64,000 nucleotides of DNA from Synechococcus sp. WH 5701 (GTDB lineage: Bacteria; Cyanobacteriota; Cyanobacteriia; PCC-6307; Cyanobiaceae): positions 124,001-188,000 of the forward strand of contig NZ_CH724160.1 of the NCBI RefSeq assembly GCF_000153045.1, given 5' to 3'. The number at the start of each line of letters is the position of its first letter. The stretch's first letter is position 1. Below, in pieces: positions 19,909-30,418 of this stretch. The notes under the pieces are model-generated. The model ran no database searches. It was given only the letters and a program-made list of their open reading frames with translations, and was not told the DNA's origin. The translations under genes and the position numbers were made by a program.

Positions 19909-21063
19909 TCAGACCCCCTTCGGCAGCACCAGCTCGATGGCGGCTCCGCCGTCGGGATGGTTGCGGGCCTGCACCCGGCCCCCATGGGTGAGGGCGATCT
20001 GCTGCACGATCGCCAGGCCCAGGCCACTGCCGGACTGCTGGCTGCGCACCCGCGACGGATCACCCCGGTAGAAGCGCTCGAACAGGTGGATCAGATCCTC
20101 CGGGCTGAGGCCAGGGCCGTGGTCGCGCACTTCCAGCTCCCACCAGAGACCGCTGCTGCCCACACTCAGCTCCACCACCCCGCCATCGGGGCTGTAGCGC
20201 AAGGCATTCTCGAACAGGTTGAGCAGGGCGCGGTGCAGCCGTGAGGCATCGGCCCAGAGCAGGCTGGCCTGGCGCTGGCCGCTCACCAGCTTCACGCCAC
20301 GGCTCTCGGCAAGGGGCCTGAGACTGCTCCAGGCTTCATCGGCCAGCTCCCAGAGGTCGAGCACCTCATAGCGGCGCTCATCGAAGGGGAGGCTGTTCTC
20401 CAGGCGGGAGAGTTCCAGCAGATCTCCCACCAACTCCTGCAGCCGTTTCAGTTCCCGTTGCAGGCGCTCCACCAGCACACCACTGCTGCCGCCCGCGCCG
20501 CCGGCCTCCCGGCCCGCCTCCAGCGCCAGCCGCTCCCCCACCAGCATCAGCGCCGTGAGGGGAGTCTTGAGCTCGTGGGCCACATCACTCACCCAGCGGC
20601 TCTGCTGATCAAGCTGGGATTCCAGCGATCGCCGGCTGTTGATCCAGAGCGCCACCCAGCCCTCGCCCCCCGCCAGCAGCACGGCCTCGAGCGGTTCATT
20701 GCCCTGCCACCACTCCAGTCGCTGGGGCCTGCCCCGGCGGCCCACCAGCAGGATCGCCTCCTCGAGTTCCGTCTGCTGAATCACGGCGCGCAGGGGCTCC
20801 CCCCGCACCATCCGATCGGCAGGGAGTTGAAGCAGGCGCTCCGCCCGGGGGTTGATCGCCTGAATTCGCTGCTGCCCATCGAGCACCAGCCAGCCCTGGG
20901 GTGCACCCTCCAGCCAGGCCAGCAACTGCAGCCGCCCCAGTCCACCCAGCACCGGCCGGGTCTTGGATTCGTCGACCGCCGCCAGGCCTCGCCGCCTGTC
21001 TCGACCAAGGGCGATGGCCCAGCCAAGCCACACACCCAGGCCAAGGGCCAGCAACAGCGTCAT
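19909..21063 (-). CDS. phoR: Phosphate-sensing histidine kinase PhoR
   Basis: The 384-aa kinase has one N-terminal membrane helix (residues 1-20), a PAS-like domain (APQGWLVLDGQQRIQAINPR), the phospho-acceptor motif VSDVAHELKTPLTALM, and the ATPase boxes NLFENALRYSP, VRDHGPGLSPEDLIHLFERF and GSGLGLAIVQQIA. It would autophosphorylate when phosphate is scarce and activate PhoB, encoded nine bases upstream on the same strand. Assignment to PhoR rather than another kinase rests on the neighbours phoB, a PtrA-like gene and pstS. It converges on arsR with six bases between the stops. Confidence 0.9.
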   Translation of the reverse strand: MTLLLALGLGVWLGWAIALGRDRRRGLAAVDESKTRPVLGGLGRLQLLAWLEGAPQGWLVLDGQQRIQAINPRAERLLQLPADRMVRGEPLRAVIQQTELEEAILLVGRRGRPQRLEWWQGNEPLEAVLLAGGEGWVALWINSRRSLESQLDQQSRWVSDVAHELKTPLTALMLVGERLALEAGREAGGAGGSSGVLVERLQRELKRLQELVGDLLELSRLENSLPFDERRYEVLDLWELADEAWSSLRPLAESRGVKLVSGQRQASLLWADASRLHRALLNLFENALRYSPDGGVVELSVGSSGLWWELEVRDHGPGLSPEDLIHLFERFYRGDPSRVRSQQSGSGLGLAIVQQIALTHGGRVQARNHPDGGAAIELVLPKGV

Positions 21064-21072
21064 GGCCAGGGC

Positions 21073-21777
21073 TCAACCGAAGCGGTAGCCGAAGCCCCGC
21101 ACCGTGAGGATGTGCTCGGGCGCGGAAGGATTGACCTCGAGCTTCTCGCGCAGCCAGCGGATGTGGACATCCACGGTCTTGGTGTCGACCACGTAGTCGG
21201 TGCCCCAGACCTGATCGATCAGCTGGTTGCGGCTCCAGACACGGCCAGGGTTCTGCATGAAGAACTCCACCAGCCGGTATTCCTTCGGGGAGAGATTCAC
21301 CCTCTCGCCCTCCCGGGTGACGCGGAACTCGTCGGGGTAGAGACTCAGGTCTCCATGATGAATGATCTGGCCGACGGGGAAGCGCTCGATCGTCTGCTGA
21401 CTGCGGCGCAACAGGGCGCGGCAACGGGCCACCAGTTCGCGCAGCCCGAACGGCTTCACCAGATAGTCGTCGGCGCCGAGCTCCAGTCCCAGCACCCGGT
21501 CCGTTTCCGTGTCCCGGGCGCTCACCATCAGGATCGGGGTGTGGGGATCACTGCGGCGCAGATGGCGGCAGACATCCAGGCCCCCGACCCCCGGGAGCAT
21601 CAGATCCAGCAACACCAGGTCGAAGCTGGCTGAACCCTGGCGCTGGGACGCATCGATCTGCTGGATGGCCTGACGGCCATCGGCGGCGCAGGCCACCTCG
21701 AAACCTTCCTGTCCCAGCGCCTCTTCCAGGGTGGTGCGGATGCCGTCGTCGTCATCGACGATGAGCAGACGGGGCAT
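21073..21777 (-). CDS. phoB: Phosphate response regulator PhoB
   Basis: A 234-aa OmpR/PhoB-type regulator. The receiver domain shows the acidic pair in IVDDDDG, the phospho-acceptor Asp in LVLLDLMLPG and Lys in YLVKPFGL; the winged-helix DNA-binding domain ends with TVDVHIRWLREKLE and ILTVRGFGYRFG. It activates phosphate-scavenging genes through Pho boxes. ATG 21777 matches the family start MPRLLIVDDD; the upstream Met at 21810 is less likely. A TAATTT hexamer just upstream could be its -10 element. Confidence 0.92.
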   Translation of the reverse strand: MPRLLIVDDDDGIRTTLEEALGQEGFEVACAADGRQAIQQIDASQRQGSASFDLVLLDLMLPGVGGLDVCRHLRRSDPHTPILMVSARDTETDRVLGLELGADDYLVKPFGLRELVARCRALLRRSQQTIERFPVGQIIHHGDLSLYPDEFRVTREGERVNLSPKEYRLVEFFMQNPGRVWSRNQLIDQVWGTDYVVDTKTVDVHIRWLREKLEVNPSAPEHILTVRGFGYRFG

Positions 21778-21847
21778 GGGAGTATCCGGGCCCTCGGGCT
21801 GACTGATCAAAATTAGGTCATCCGGGCCAAGGGGAAAACAACTGACG

Positions 21848-22483
21848 TCAGCGGCGCCGGGGCAGGTGGCTGATCACCAGGTGACGCTGGGCATCGATCT
21901 TGAGCCAGCCCTCATCACGCAGCAGGCCGATCAGCCGCGTGACCGTGACCCGGGTGGTGGAGAGGGCGCTGGCCAGCTCCTGGTGAGTGAGACGCAGATT
22001 GAGACGCAAGCCATCCTCGCAGGGCTGGCCGTAGTCCTGGGCCAGCAGTTCCAGGAAGCCACGCACCCGCTCTTCCACCCGGCGCAACCCCAGCAGGGAA
22101 AGCAGGGTTTCCGTCTGGCGATGGCGGCTGATCACGGCCTGCATCACCGCCATGGCCAGATGGGGCGCCTGCTCGATCTCCGCACAGGAGAGGCAGAGCA
22201 GATCGGAATCGGTGAGGGTGAAGGCCTCATACGCCTGCACATTGGTGAGCGGTTCACCGAAGGGCTCGTTGGGTCCGGCCAGACCGAGCAGCAGCGGATC
22301 GCCGTGAATGGTGACGGCTTCGAGTTTCACCATGCCGCGCACCACCAGCCAGATGGTGTTCTTGAGCAGCGGGACGGCACTGCCGGCGCCGATGTGCAGG
22401 AGCTGGCGCTGCCGGTAGCTCGTTTCGAGGACATCCCGGATCGCATCGCTGCGGCCGGCATCGCGAAAGGGAGTCGAAACCAT
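21848..22483 (-). CDS. ptrA: CRP/FNR-family regulator, PtrA-like
   Basis: A 211-aa regulator with an N-terminal cyclic-nucleotide-binding-like fold and a C-terminal helix-turn-helix (LTHQELASALSTTRVTVTRL). The cAMP-contacting residues are not evident. In marine Synechococcus a regulator of this type, PtrA, lies beside phoBR and extends the phosphate-stress response; the neighbourhood here is the same. The ATG has a GGAG ribosome-binding sequence about ten bases upstream. A candidate Pho box lies 60-90 bases before the start, so PhoB probably controls it. NtcA itself is elsewhere (45782). Confidence 0.82.
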   Translation of the reverse strand: MVSTPFRDAGRSDAIRDVLETSYRQRQLLHIGAGSAVPLLKNTIWLVVRGMVKLEAVTIHGDPLLLGLAGPNEPFGEPLTNVQAYEAFTLTDSDLLCLSCAEIEQAPHLAMAVMQAVISRHRQTETLLSLLGLRRVEERVRGFLELLAQDYGQPCEDGLRLNLRLTHQELASALSTTRVTVTRLIGLLRDEGWLKIDAQRHLVISHLPRRR

Positions 22484-22543
22484 GGCCTATCTCCGGTGAC
22501 ACAGCGGAGTGTATGGACAATGACCGACAAGCCAGCAAAGGTT

Positions 22544-22586
22544 GGATAAGGGGGCGGTTAACCCTTGACTAAGGCATCGCCCCCTT
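22544..22586 (-). promoter_or_regulatory. Candidate Pho box within a hairpin-forming region
   Basis: On the minus strand three heptamers, CTTAGTC, GTTAACC and CTTATCC, recur at 11- and 12-base spacing (22573 to 22544). They resemble the tandem CTTAACC-type repeats bound by cyanobacterial PhoB. The repeats are flanked by a perfect 9-bp inverted repeat (22548-22556 with 22578-22586). They lie upstream of the ptrA-like gene. Confidence 0.6.
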
Positions 22587-22606
22587 GGCCCCGAGGGGCC
22601 GTGAAC

Positions 22607-23587
22607 TCAGGAGCCGATGTTGCCCACGGCTTTCTTGGCCGAATTGAGCACACTGCCGCGCAGAGGGACATAACCGAGGTCATCGGCTTTGCCCTGGGCC
22701 TTGGGGCTCAGCAGGAAGGAAATCGCCTGGCGAATGCGCGGGGCCTTGGCACCATTGCCGCTCTTGTACGCCAGCACCCAGGTGAGAGTGGAGATGGGGT
22801 AGCTGTCGGCACCGGCTGGGTTGGGATCTTCGCCGGCGAGGCTGGCGTTGAGGCGGATGTTGTTCAGGGCCGCCGCTCCACTCTTCAGGTTGGGCATCAC
22901 GAACTTGCCCGCCTTGTTCTGCAGGGCTGCCGCCTTGATCGGACCCTTGACGTAGGCCTGGTTGAGGTAGCCGATCGAGCCAGGGGTGTTCTGAACAACA
23001 CCGGCAACGCCCTCATTGCCCTTGCCGCCCACGCCCACGGGCCACTTGACCGATTTGCCCTCGCCCACCTTGCTCTTCCAGGCCGGGGAGAACGCGGAGA
23101 GAGAGTTGGTGAAGGCGAAGGTGGTGCCGGAGCCATCGGAGCGATGCACCACGGTGATCTTGCCTGGTGCGCACTTGAGTTGCTTCCAATCGGTGATCAC
23201 GCCCAGGAAGATCTCACTGGCCTGCTTCTGGGTGAGTTTGAGGGAACAACCTCGCTTGTTGTAGGCGATGGCGATCGTGCCACCCACCGTGGGTAGTTGA
23301 ACCACACCGCGCTTCACCTTGGCGGCATCGGCAGCGCTGATCGGCTCATCGGTGGCCCCGAAGTCCACGGTGCCGGCAATGAACTGGCGCACACCGGCAC
23401 CTGAGCCCACCGATTGATAGTTGACCTGAGGACCGCCGGAGCTGGCGAGATCAGAAAAGGCGCGTTGATAGAAGGGAGCGGGGAAAGTGGCTCCTGCTCC
23501 GTTGAGGGTGTTTTGAGCCGTGGCCGCGGCACCAGCACCAAATGCGGTCAGAACACTGAAGACAAAGGCCTTCTTCACGAAGGTCAT
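22607..23587 (-). CDS. pstS: Phosphate ABC transporter substrate-binding protein PstS
   Basis: A 326-aa secreted binding protein that captures phosphate in the periplasm for the Pst transporter. It has a signal peptide (KKAFVFSVLTAFGAGAAATA) and the family motifs LNGAGATFPAPFYQRAF, the phosphate-site stretch VDFGATDEPIS, HRSDGSGTTFAFTNSLS, and the C-terminal ISFLLSPKAQ. The pstCAB transporter genes are not in the window, so this is a pstS copy placed with the regulators. ATG 23587 is set by the signal peptide. A possible Pho box lies upstream and a short GC-rich hairpin (22587-22600) follows the stop. Confidence 0.96.
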   Translation of the reverse strand: MTFVKKAFVFSVLTAFGAGAAATAQNTLNGAGATFPAPFYQRAFSDLASSGGPQVNYQSVGSGAGVRQFIAGTVDFGATDEPISAADAAKVKRGVVQLPTVGGTIAIAYNKRGCSLKLTQKQASEIFLGVITDWKQLKCAPGKITVVHRSDGSGTTFAFTNSLSAFSPAWKSKVGEGKSVKWPVGVGGKGNEGVAGVVQNTPGSIGYLNQAYVKGPIKAAALQNKAGKFVMPNLKSGAAALNNIRLNASLAGEDPNPAGADSYPISTLTWVLAYKSGNGAKAPRIRQAISFLLSPKAQGKADDLGYVPLRGSVLNSAKKAVGNIGS

Positions 23588-23641
23588 CACAAACGCCAAT
23601 GGGGAGCGAGTCCTAGTTAGCAACACGACAACCCCGCGCGT

Positions 23642-23669
23642 CTTATGGCCTGGTTAAGCTTGCTTCAAG
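23642..23669 (-). promoter_or_regulatory. Possible Pho box upstream of pstS
   Basis: On the minus strand CTTGAAG (23669-23663) and CTTAACC (23658-23652) lie 11 bases apart, with a degenerate third copy CCATAAG at 23648-23642. They sit about 55-80 bases before the pstS start. Only the central copy matches the consensus well. Confidence 0.42.
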
Positions 23670-23811
23670 ATCTGGATTGACTCTCAGAATCACCTTGCTT
23701 TCTGATCCTTTTCCGATCATTCACATCCGTCATCCTCAGGCGGCGCGCCGCCCTCTGGCAGATGCCTGCCAGCCGGGGTGGAGAGTGGATCTGCCCAATC
23801 CTCTGCAGGTC

Positions 23812-24063
23812 ATGAGCCAGGACAGCGACGATGTCTTTGACTTCCTTGCCCGAATCGACTCCGACGAGGAGCTGCGCGAAGCGCTGAACCTGGTCGAATC
23901 AGCCGAGCAAGTGGCCGAACTGGCCAGGGAGAGGGGCCACAGCTTCTCTGCCGCTGCCTTGCTTGACCTGTTCAGCCGCTGCAACGAAGCTCCACGGGCC
24001 CGGGCGGGGCTGATGGATGAAAAGCTGATTCGGGTCCACCTCAAGCGCGATCAGCTGCGCTGA
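23812..24063 (+). CDS. Nif11-domain protein without a peptide-precursor tail
   Basis: An 83-aa protein resembling the Nif11 domain: FLARIDSDEELREALNLVES, then AEQVAELARERGHSFSAAAL. In other cyanobacteria this domain forms leader peptides of lanthipeptide-type natural products, but here there is no double-Gly cleavage site and no Cys/Ser/Thr-rich core; the tail KLIRVHLKRDQLR is basic. It is therefore probably a stand-alone Nif11 protein of unknown role. ATG 23812 gives the normal domain start; the longer opening to 23677 is unlikely. A ParB-like gene follows after 12 bases. Confidence 0.75.
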   Translation: MSQDSDDVFDFLARIDSDEELREALNLVESAEQVAELARERGHSFSAAALLDLFSRCNEAPRARAGLMDEKLIRVHLKRDQLR

Positions 24064-24075
24064 GCCACGGCTGCC

Positions 24076-24729
24076 ATGGCGCTGCACCTGCCTCCTTACC
24101 AACCCCTTCCCCCTCCTCCCGAGGAGCCAGACAGCCTGATTGAGGTGGCGGTGGCCGAACTGCGGCCCTGCCAGCTCTGCATCGGGCTAGCCGAGATCCG
24201 CCACCGCCAGGCGGATTTCGCCCGAGAATCGCCCAAGGAACGGCGGCGCTACCTGCGGCGCAAGCCGGTCCCCCTGGTGCGCGACGCCAGTGGGGCCCTG
24301 TGGATGGTGGACCGACACCACCGCCTGCGTGGCCTGCTGGAGCTCGAGCCCGACACCACCGCCTTCGGCTACGTGATCCTGCAGCTGGCCAGCCATGACC
24401 CCAGCGCGGCGCTGGAGGCGTTGGCACAACGCGGCTGGCTCTACCTGCACGACGGCCGCGGCCAGGGCCCCTGGCCTCCCGAGCGGCTGCCCCAGAGCCT
24501 GCTGAGCCTTGACGACGACCCCTACCGCAGCCTGGTCTGGAAGCTGAAACAGGAGAAGGTGATCTCGCCGGCGCCGCTGATCCCCTTTCACGAATTCCGC
24601 TGGGGGGCCTGGCTGCGCAGCCGCTGCCTGCCGCCCTTCAGCTCCCTCTGCCTGGAGCCGGCCCTGCCGGCAGCCCGGGCTCTGGCCCGCTCCGCTGCGG
24701 GCTCACGCCTGGCCGGCTGGAGAGGCTGA
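24076..24729 (+). CDS. ParB-like (ParBc_2) putative nuclease-fold protein
   Basis: A 217-aa protein whose N-terminal 110 residues match the stand-alone ParB/Srx-like domain PF08857: VAVAELRPCQLCIGLAEIRH, then FARESPKERRRYLRRKPVPL and the motif WMVDRHHRLRGLLEL. The C-terminal part ends WGAWLRSRCLPPFSSL. It lacks the helix-turn-helix domain of chromosome-partitioning ParB, so a segregation role is unlikely; the enzymatic activity of this family is poorly known. It is closely spaced with the Nif11 gene and may share its transcript. Confidence 0.8.
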   Translation: MALHLPPYQPLPPPPEEPDSLIEVAVAELRPCQLCIGLAEIRHRQADFARESPKERRRYLRRKPVPLVRDASGALWMVDRHHRLRGLLELEPDTTAFGYVILQLASHDPSAALEALAQRGWLYLHDGRGQGPWPPERLPQSLLSLDDDPYRSLVWKLKQEKVISPAPLIPFHEFRWGAWLRSRCLPPFSSLCLEPALPAARALARSAAGSRLAGWRG

Positions 24730-25030
24730 GCGTCTGGTGCGCCACTCTGAGCATGGCCCTGATCGGCGCCGAAAGCAGGGTCGAGGCTGGCCAGGTAGCG
24801 CTTGCGTTGCCCCGACGCCCAGGGCTCATCGATGCAGACCCCTAGGGGAAGAAGCCGGATCGGCTCAACCTCGGCGCCTGCAGCAGACATTGAAGACGTG
24901 TCCATGGCGCGAAAGCTAGGCAGCAGCCGCGTTGGCGACTGTGCGCTGCATGGCCATGGACGGTGCTTGCGAACACGGTCAACCCCTTTCTGGCCATGGA
25001 CGGCCAGGCCCGCCAGAAAGGTCCAGAATG
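24730..25030. other. Gene-free stretch with an inverted repeat and short direct repeats
   Basis: No convincing gene is visible. TGGCCATGGACGG occurs twice (near 24952 and 24991). A perfect 10-bp inverted repeat, CCTTTCTGGC (24985-24994) and GCCAGAAAGG (25012-25021), ends ten bases before the cobalamin riboswitch and could be a promoter or upstream structural element. A minus-strand opening from 24904 runs into the ParB-like gene and is not supported. Confidence 0.4.
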
Positions 25031-25185
25031 TCGCGGACGGTTCCAGCGGTTCACACCCTGGAGGCAAGGAGGAAAGTTCGGTGTGATGGGGCCTTGCGGG
25101 CCCCATCGAATCCGGCACTGTCCCGCAGCTGTGATGGGGCTCCACTGTGGAGGCGCCCCTCAGTCAGAACGCTCGCCGTCCCAGT
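25031..25185 (+). ncRNA. Cobalamin (B12) riboswitch
   Basis: The conserved core is readable: GGAGGAAAGTTCGGTG (25069-25084), a GC hairpin TGGGGCC/GGCCCCA, AATCCGGCACTGTCCCGCAG followed by CTGTGA (the B12 box), and a distal hairpin (GGGGC/GCCCC) then CAGTCAGAACGC. The closing P1 stem pairs GGACGG (25035-25040) with CCGTCC (25176-25181). It sits 35 bases before hupE and would reduce its expression when adenosylcobalamin is plentiful, probably by acting on the ribosome-binding region. Confidence 0.92.
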
Positions 25186-25219
25186 TCACCAACCCCCCGG
25201 CGCGGACCGTTCCCCCTCG

Positions 25220-25828
25220 ATGAGCAGATTCCCCAGCAGCAGCACCCTGGTCCTCTACACCGGCCTGGCCGCTGTGTCCTTCGCCCTGGCCGCCCAGCCG
25301 GCCCAGGCCCATGGCTTCGCCCATGGGGGCATCGGCTCAGGCTTCCTTCATCCCCTCGCAGGCCTCGACCACCTGCTGCTGTTGATCGGCGTTGGCGCCG
25401 CCTCCGCCGCCATCTCCTCGACCCTGCTGATCTGGGCCCTGGCAGGCGCCGTCGCCGGTGGAGTGTTTGGAGCGATGGGCGGCAGCCTGCCCTTCGGGGA
25501 ACTGCTCGCGGCGCTGGCCATCACCGCCGTGGCCGGCTCGATCCTCTGGGCCGAGGGCAAGGGCTCCAGCCCGCGGCTCAGCCTCTGGGGAGGTCTGGTG
25601 GCCGCCGCCGTGGCGGTGCACGCCATGCTTCACGGGCTTGAAGCTCCCAGCGATCACACCTCCCTCTCCTGGTGGCTGGGGGCCTTCGTGGGCTCACTGC
25701 TGGTGAGCGGCACCACCCTGTTGGTGCTGCGCCGTCTCCCTCGCGCCGTCACCAACCGGCTGGCGCTGGCCGTGGCCCTCGCCGGTGGCCTTGTGGCCTT
25801 TGCACCACTCGCCCTGCTACTGCGCTGA
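25220..25828 (+). CDS. hupE: HupE/UreJ-family cobalt (or nickel) permease
   Basis: A 202-aa membrane protein with a cleavable-looking N-terminal segment ending AAQPAQAHGFAHGG and about six further helices. The family motif HPLAGLDHLLLLIGVG (about residues 43-58) carries the metal-binding His and Asp; a second His-rich stretch AAVAVHAMLHGLEAP lies near residue 140. The B12 riboswitch immediately upstream points to cobalt as the substrate, needed to build cobalamin. Hydrogenase or urease genes, which would suggest nickel, are absent here. Confidence 0.9.
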   Translation: MSRFPSSSTLVLYTGLAAVSFALAAQPAQAHGFAHGGIGSGFLHPLAGLDHLLLLIGVGAASAAISSTLLIWALAGAVAGGVFGAMGGSLPFGELLAALAITAVAGSILWAEGKGSSPRLSLWGGLVAAAVAVHAMLHGLEAPSDHTSLSWWLGAFVGSLLVSGTTLLVLRRLPRAVTNRLALAVALAGGLVAFAPLALLLR

Positions 25829-25836
25829 TTCAGCGA

Positions 25837-25918
25837 TGCCCACCGGGGGACTTGAACCCCCACGACCGAAGCCACTGGTACCTAAAACCAGCGCGTCTAC
25901 CAATTCCGCCAGGTGGGC
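25837..25918 (-). tRNA. tRNA-Leu (TAG anticodon)
   Basis: An 82-nt class II tRNA: acceptor GCCCACC with GGTGGGC, D loop AATTGGTAGAC, anticodon stem CTGGT/ACCAG around loop TTTAGGT (anticodon TAG), a long variable arm GGCTTCGGTC, and T arm with TTCAAGT. The discriminator is A. CCA is not encoded. Confidence 0.96.
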
Positions 25919-25972
25919 GTGAGCTGACTGTATCGAGCGGCTCAGAATGGCCCCATCGCCGCCTCTGCCGCC

Positions 25973-26695
25973 ATGCTCGCCACCCTCGGTGGATCCCTGG
26001 CACTCCTTGCCGGTCTGCTGGTGCTGCTGCTGCCCCTGCTGGTGCCTGAGCTCAGCCGTCCCCGGGATTCGGTCTGGGGCGCGCTGGTGCTGGTCCTGGG
26101 GCTGGTCCTGGTCACCAGCGCCGAGCGCCTCAGCGGGGCACCGATGCTGGCCGTCCTCTGCGGCGGTCTGCTGATCGGCCGGTTGAGCACGGAGGTGGGC
26201 CTGGGCCGCTGGCGCCAGCTCAGCCGCGACGAGCAGGTGCGCCTCACGGGCGTGGAGCGCTGGCGCACCAGCCTGCAGCAGCTGGCCGCCGCCCTGATGG
26301 GGCTGATCAGCCTGGGGGGATCAACACTCGGGGGCCTGCTCGCCTGGCTGCAGGAGAGGCGCGACGCCAACGCCAAGGCACAGGCAACCACCAAACGCTG
26401 GGTTCGCCCGGAGCCTGAAGAAGAAGCCCCCACACCAGAGGCGCCTGGGGCCCCAGGGGAGTCCGCCCAGCTGGTGGAGGCGATCAGCGAAGCCAGCGAT
26501 CACGACGTGACCACGGTGGAGTCGTTTGCCGAGATCGAGCAGCTGCTCGAGCAGGCCGGCGCAGCGGCCCTCGACGGGGACCAGGCCGGGGGGGCAGACG
26601 GGGAGGCCAGCGGCGGAGAAGAGCCCCATGGGGAGAGTGAACCTGATCCCACCCCCACGGGGGAGGAGGAGGAGGAGCCACCTGGGAGGCCCTGA
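25973..26695 (+). CDS. ycf66: Ycf66-family membrane protein
   Basis: A 240-aa protein with three hydrophobic segments in the first 70 residues (ALLAGLLVLLLPLLVPELSR, WGALVLVLGLVLVTSAERLS, MLAVLCGGLLIGRL) in the arrangement of the Ycf66 N-terminal domain, where the segment after the first helix reads xPELSR. A further hydrophobic stretch (about residues 100-120) is followed by a very acidic, Glu/Pro/Gly-rich C-terminal tail of about 110 residues. Ycf66 is conserved in cyanobacteria and plastids with no settled function. ileS follows after 42 bases. Confidence 0.78.
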   Translation: MLATLGGSLALLAGLLVLLLPLLVPELSRPRDSVWGALVLVLGLVLVTSAERLSGAPMLAVLCGGLLIGRLSTEVGLGRWRQLSRDEQVRLTGVERWRTSLQQLAAALMGLISLGGSTLGGLLAWLQERRDANAKAQATTKRWVRPEPEEEAPTPEAPGAPGESAQLVEAISEASDHDVTTVESFAEIEQLLEQAGAAALDGDQAGGADGEASGGEEPHGESEPDPTPTGEEEEEPPGRP

Positions 26696-26737
26696 GGGCT
26701 GGGGTCGATAATTCGCCCTTGCTGCCCTACAGGCGCC

Positions 26738-29731
<2,994 letters not shown>

Positions 29732-29768
29732 TCCGGTACCAGCCTGGAGCAAGGACTGGATCCCGTGG

Positions 29769-30053
29769 TCAATCCCGATCAGACTGGATGTCCTGATCGG
29801 CAGAAGAAGGCTGGTTCAGCATCGGCACTCCTGCAGATGAGGGGAGCTCCTCAGATGAGGTCCGATGGAGAATCAACTGGCAGTTCTGTTCTTCTGAGAG
29901 GGCCCACTCCAGCAGATAGGCCGCCAGATTGCTGAGGGATCGTCCCTGTTGGTTGGCGATACGAGCCAATCCGTCATGAACGCTGTCTGGGATGGTGATA
30001 CTGATGCGTACGGGAGATCTGAAAGCAGAGGAACCCTGGCGTTCATTCCTCAT
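29769..30053 (-). CDS. Ribbon-helix-helix (CopG-like) DNA-binding protein
   Basis: A 94-aa protein with a central ribbon-helix-helix motif: VRISITIPDSVHDGLARIAN followed by GRSLSNLAAYLLEWALSEE. Such proteins repress promoters, often as antitoxins or plasmid copy regulators. No toxin partner is next to it. The start is Met at 30053 (another Met lies at 30077). The C-terminal half is polar and Ser-rich without recognisable features. It lies at the edge of the accessory-looking stretch and has lower GC than ileS. Confidence 0.75.
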   Translation of the reverse strand: MRNERQGSSAFRSPVRISITIPDSVHDGLARIANQQGRSLSNLAAYLLEWALSEEQNCQLILHRTSSEELPSSAGVPMLNQPSSADQDIQSDRD

Positions 30054-30418
30054 GGCCGCTTCCTCTCCCTGACTCAATCAAAAGAAACGATCGGTCAATG
30101 CGCGCGACCAGCAGGGCAGCCCAAATGAGCATCAGTGGAATGGGCCTCCTCACAGTCTCAACCTACCGCTGGCTTGGCTTGGCGGCATGCCAGTGGCCAG
30201 GCACAGACCAGGCCGGCGACCCTCACTGCCGCAGATTCGGCGCCAATCTGCGGCAGTTCTGCTGCAATCTTCTCCCATGCCTGGCCGAAACGCAACAGTG
30301 CCCAGAATCGGCATACCTGAGCGGAACACCCAGCAGATCAGCCTCGTATCAACGGCAGATCGACAGCATCCCTGCCACTTCCCGGCGACTACGCTAGAGT
30401 TGATGGCCAGGAAACGAC
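30054..30418. other. Intergenic stretch with a perfect 13-bp hairpin
   Basis: No convincing gene. ACTGCCGCAGATT (30225-30237) and AATCTGCGGCAGT (30245-30257) are exact reverse complements around the loop CGGCGCC. No T tract follows on either strand, so it is not an ordinary terminator. A 99-codon plus-strand opening (30098-30397) crosses the hairpin and lacks protein character. Confidence 0.6.

Noticed and set aside
22587..22600. GGCCCC-GA-GGGGCC palindrome after pstS as a terminator
   Set aside because: It is a perfect short hairpin, but no T tract follows on the pstS strand, so termination is not supported.
23812..24063. Nif11 protein as a lanthipeptide (prochlorosin-like) precursor
   Set aside because: There is no double-Gly leader cleavage site, no Cys/Ser/Thr core and no LanM-type enzyme in the window.
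24076..24729. ParB chromosome-partitioning protein and an origin nearby
   Set aside because: It lacks the helix-turn-helix domain, no parA or parS-like sites are seen, and the domain is of the stand-alone type.
24588..24904. Minus-strand frame from Met 24904, about 105 codons
   Set aside because: Its first 60 residues look moderately protein-like, but it runs deep into the ParB-like gene and has no ribosome-binding site.
30098..30397. 99-codon plus-strand frame in the accessory stretch
   Set aside because: It crosses a perfect hairpin and has an irregular, Arg/Ser/Cys-rich composition typical of chance frames.
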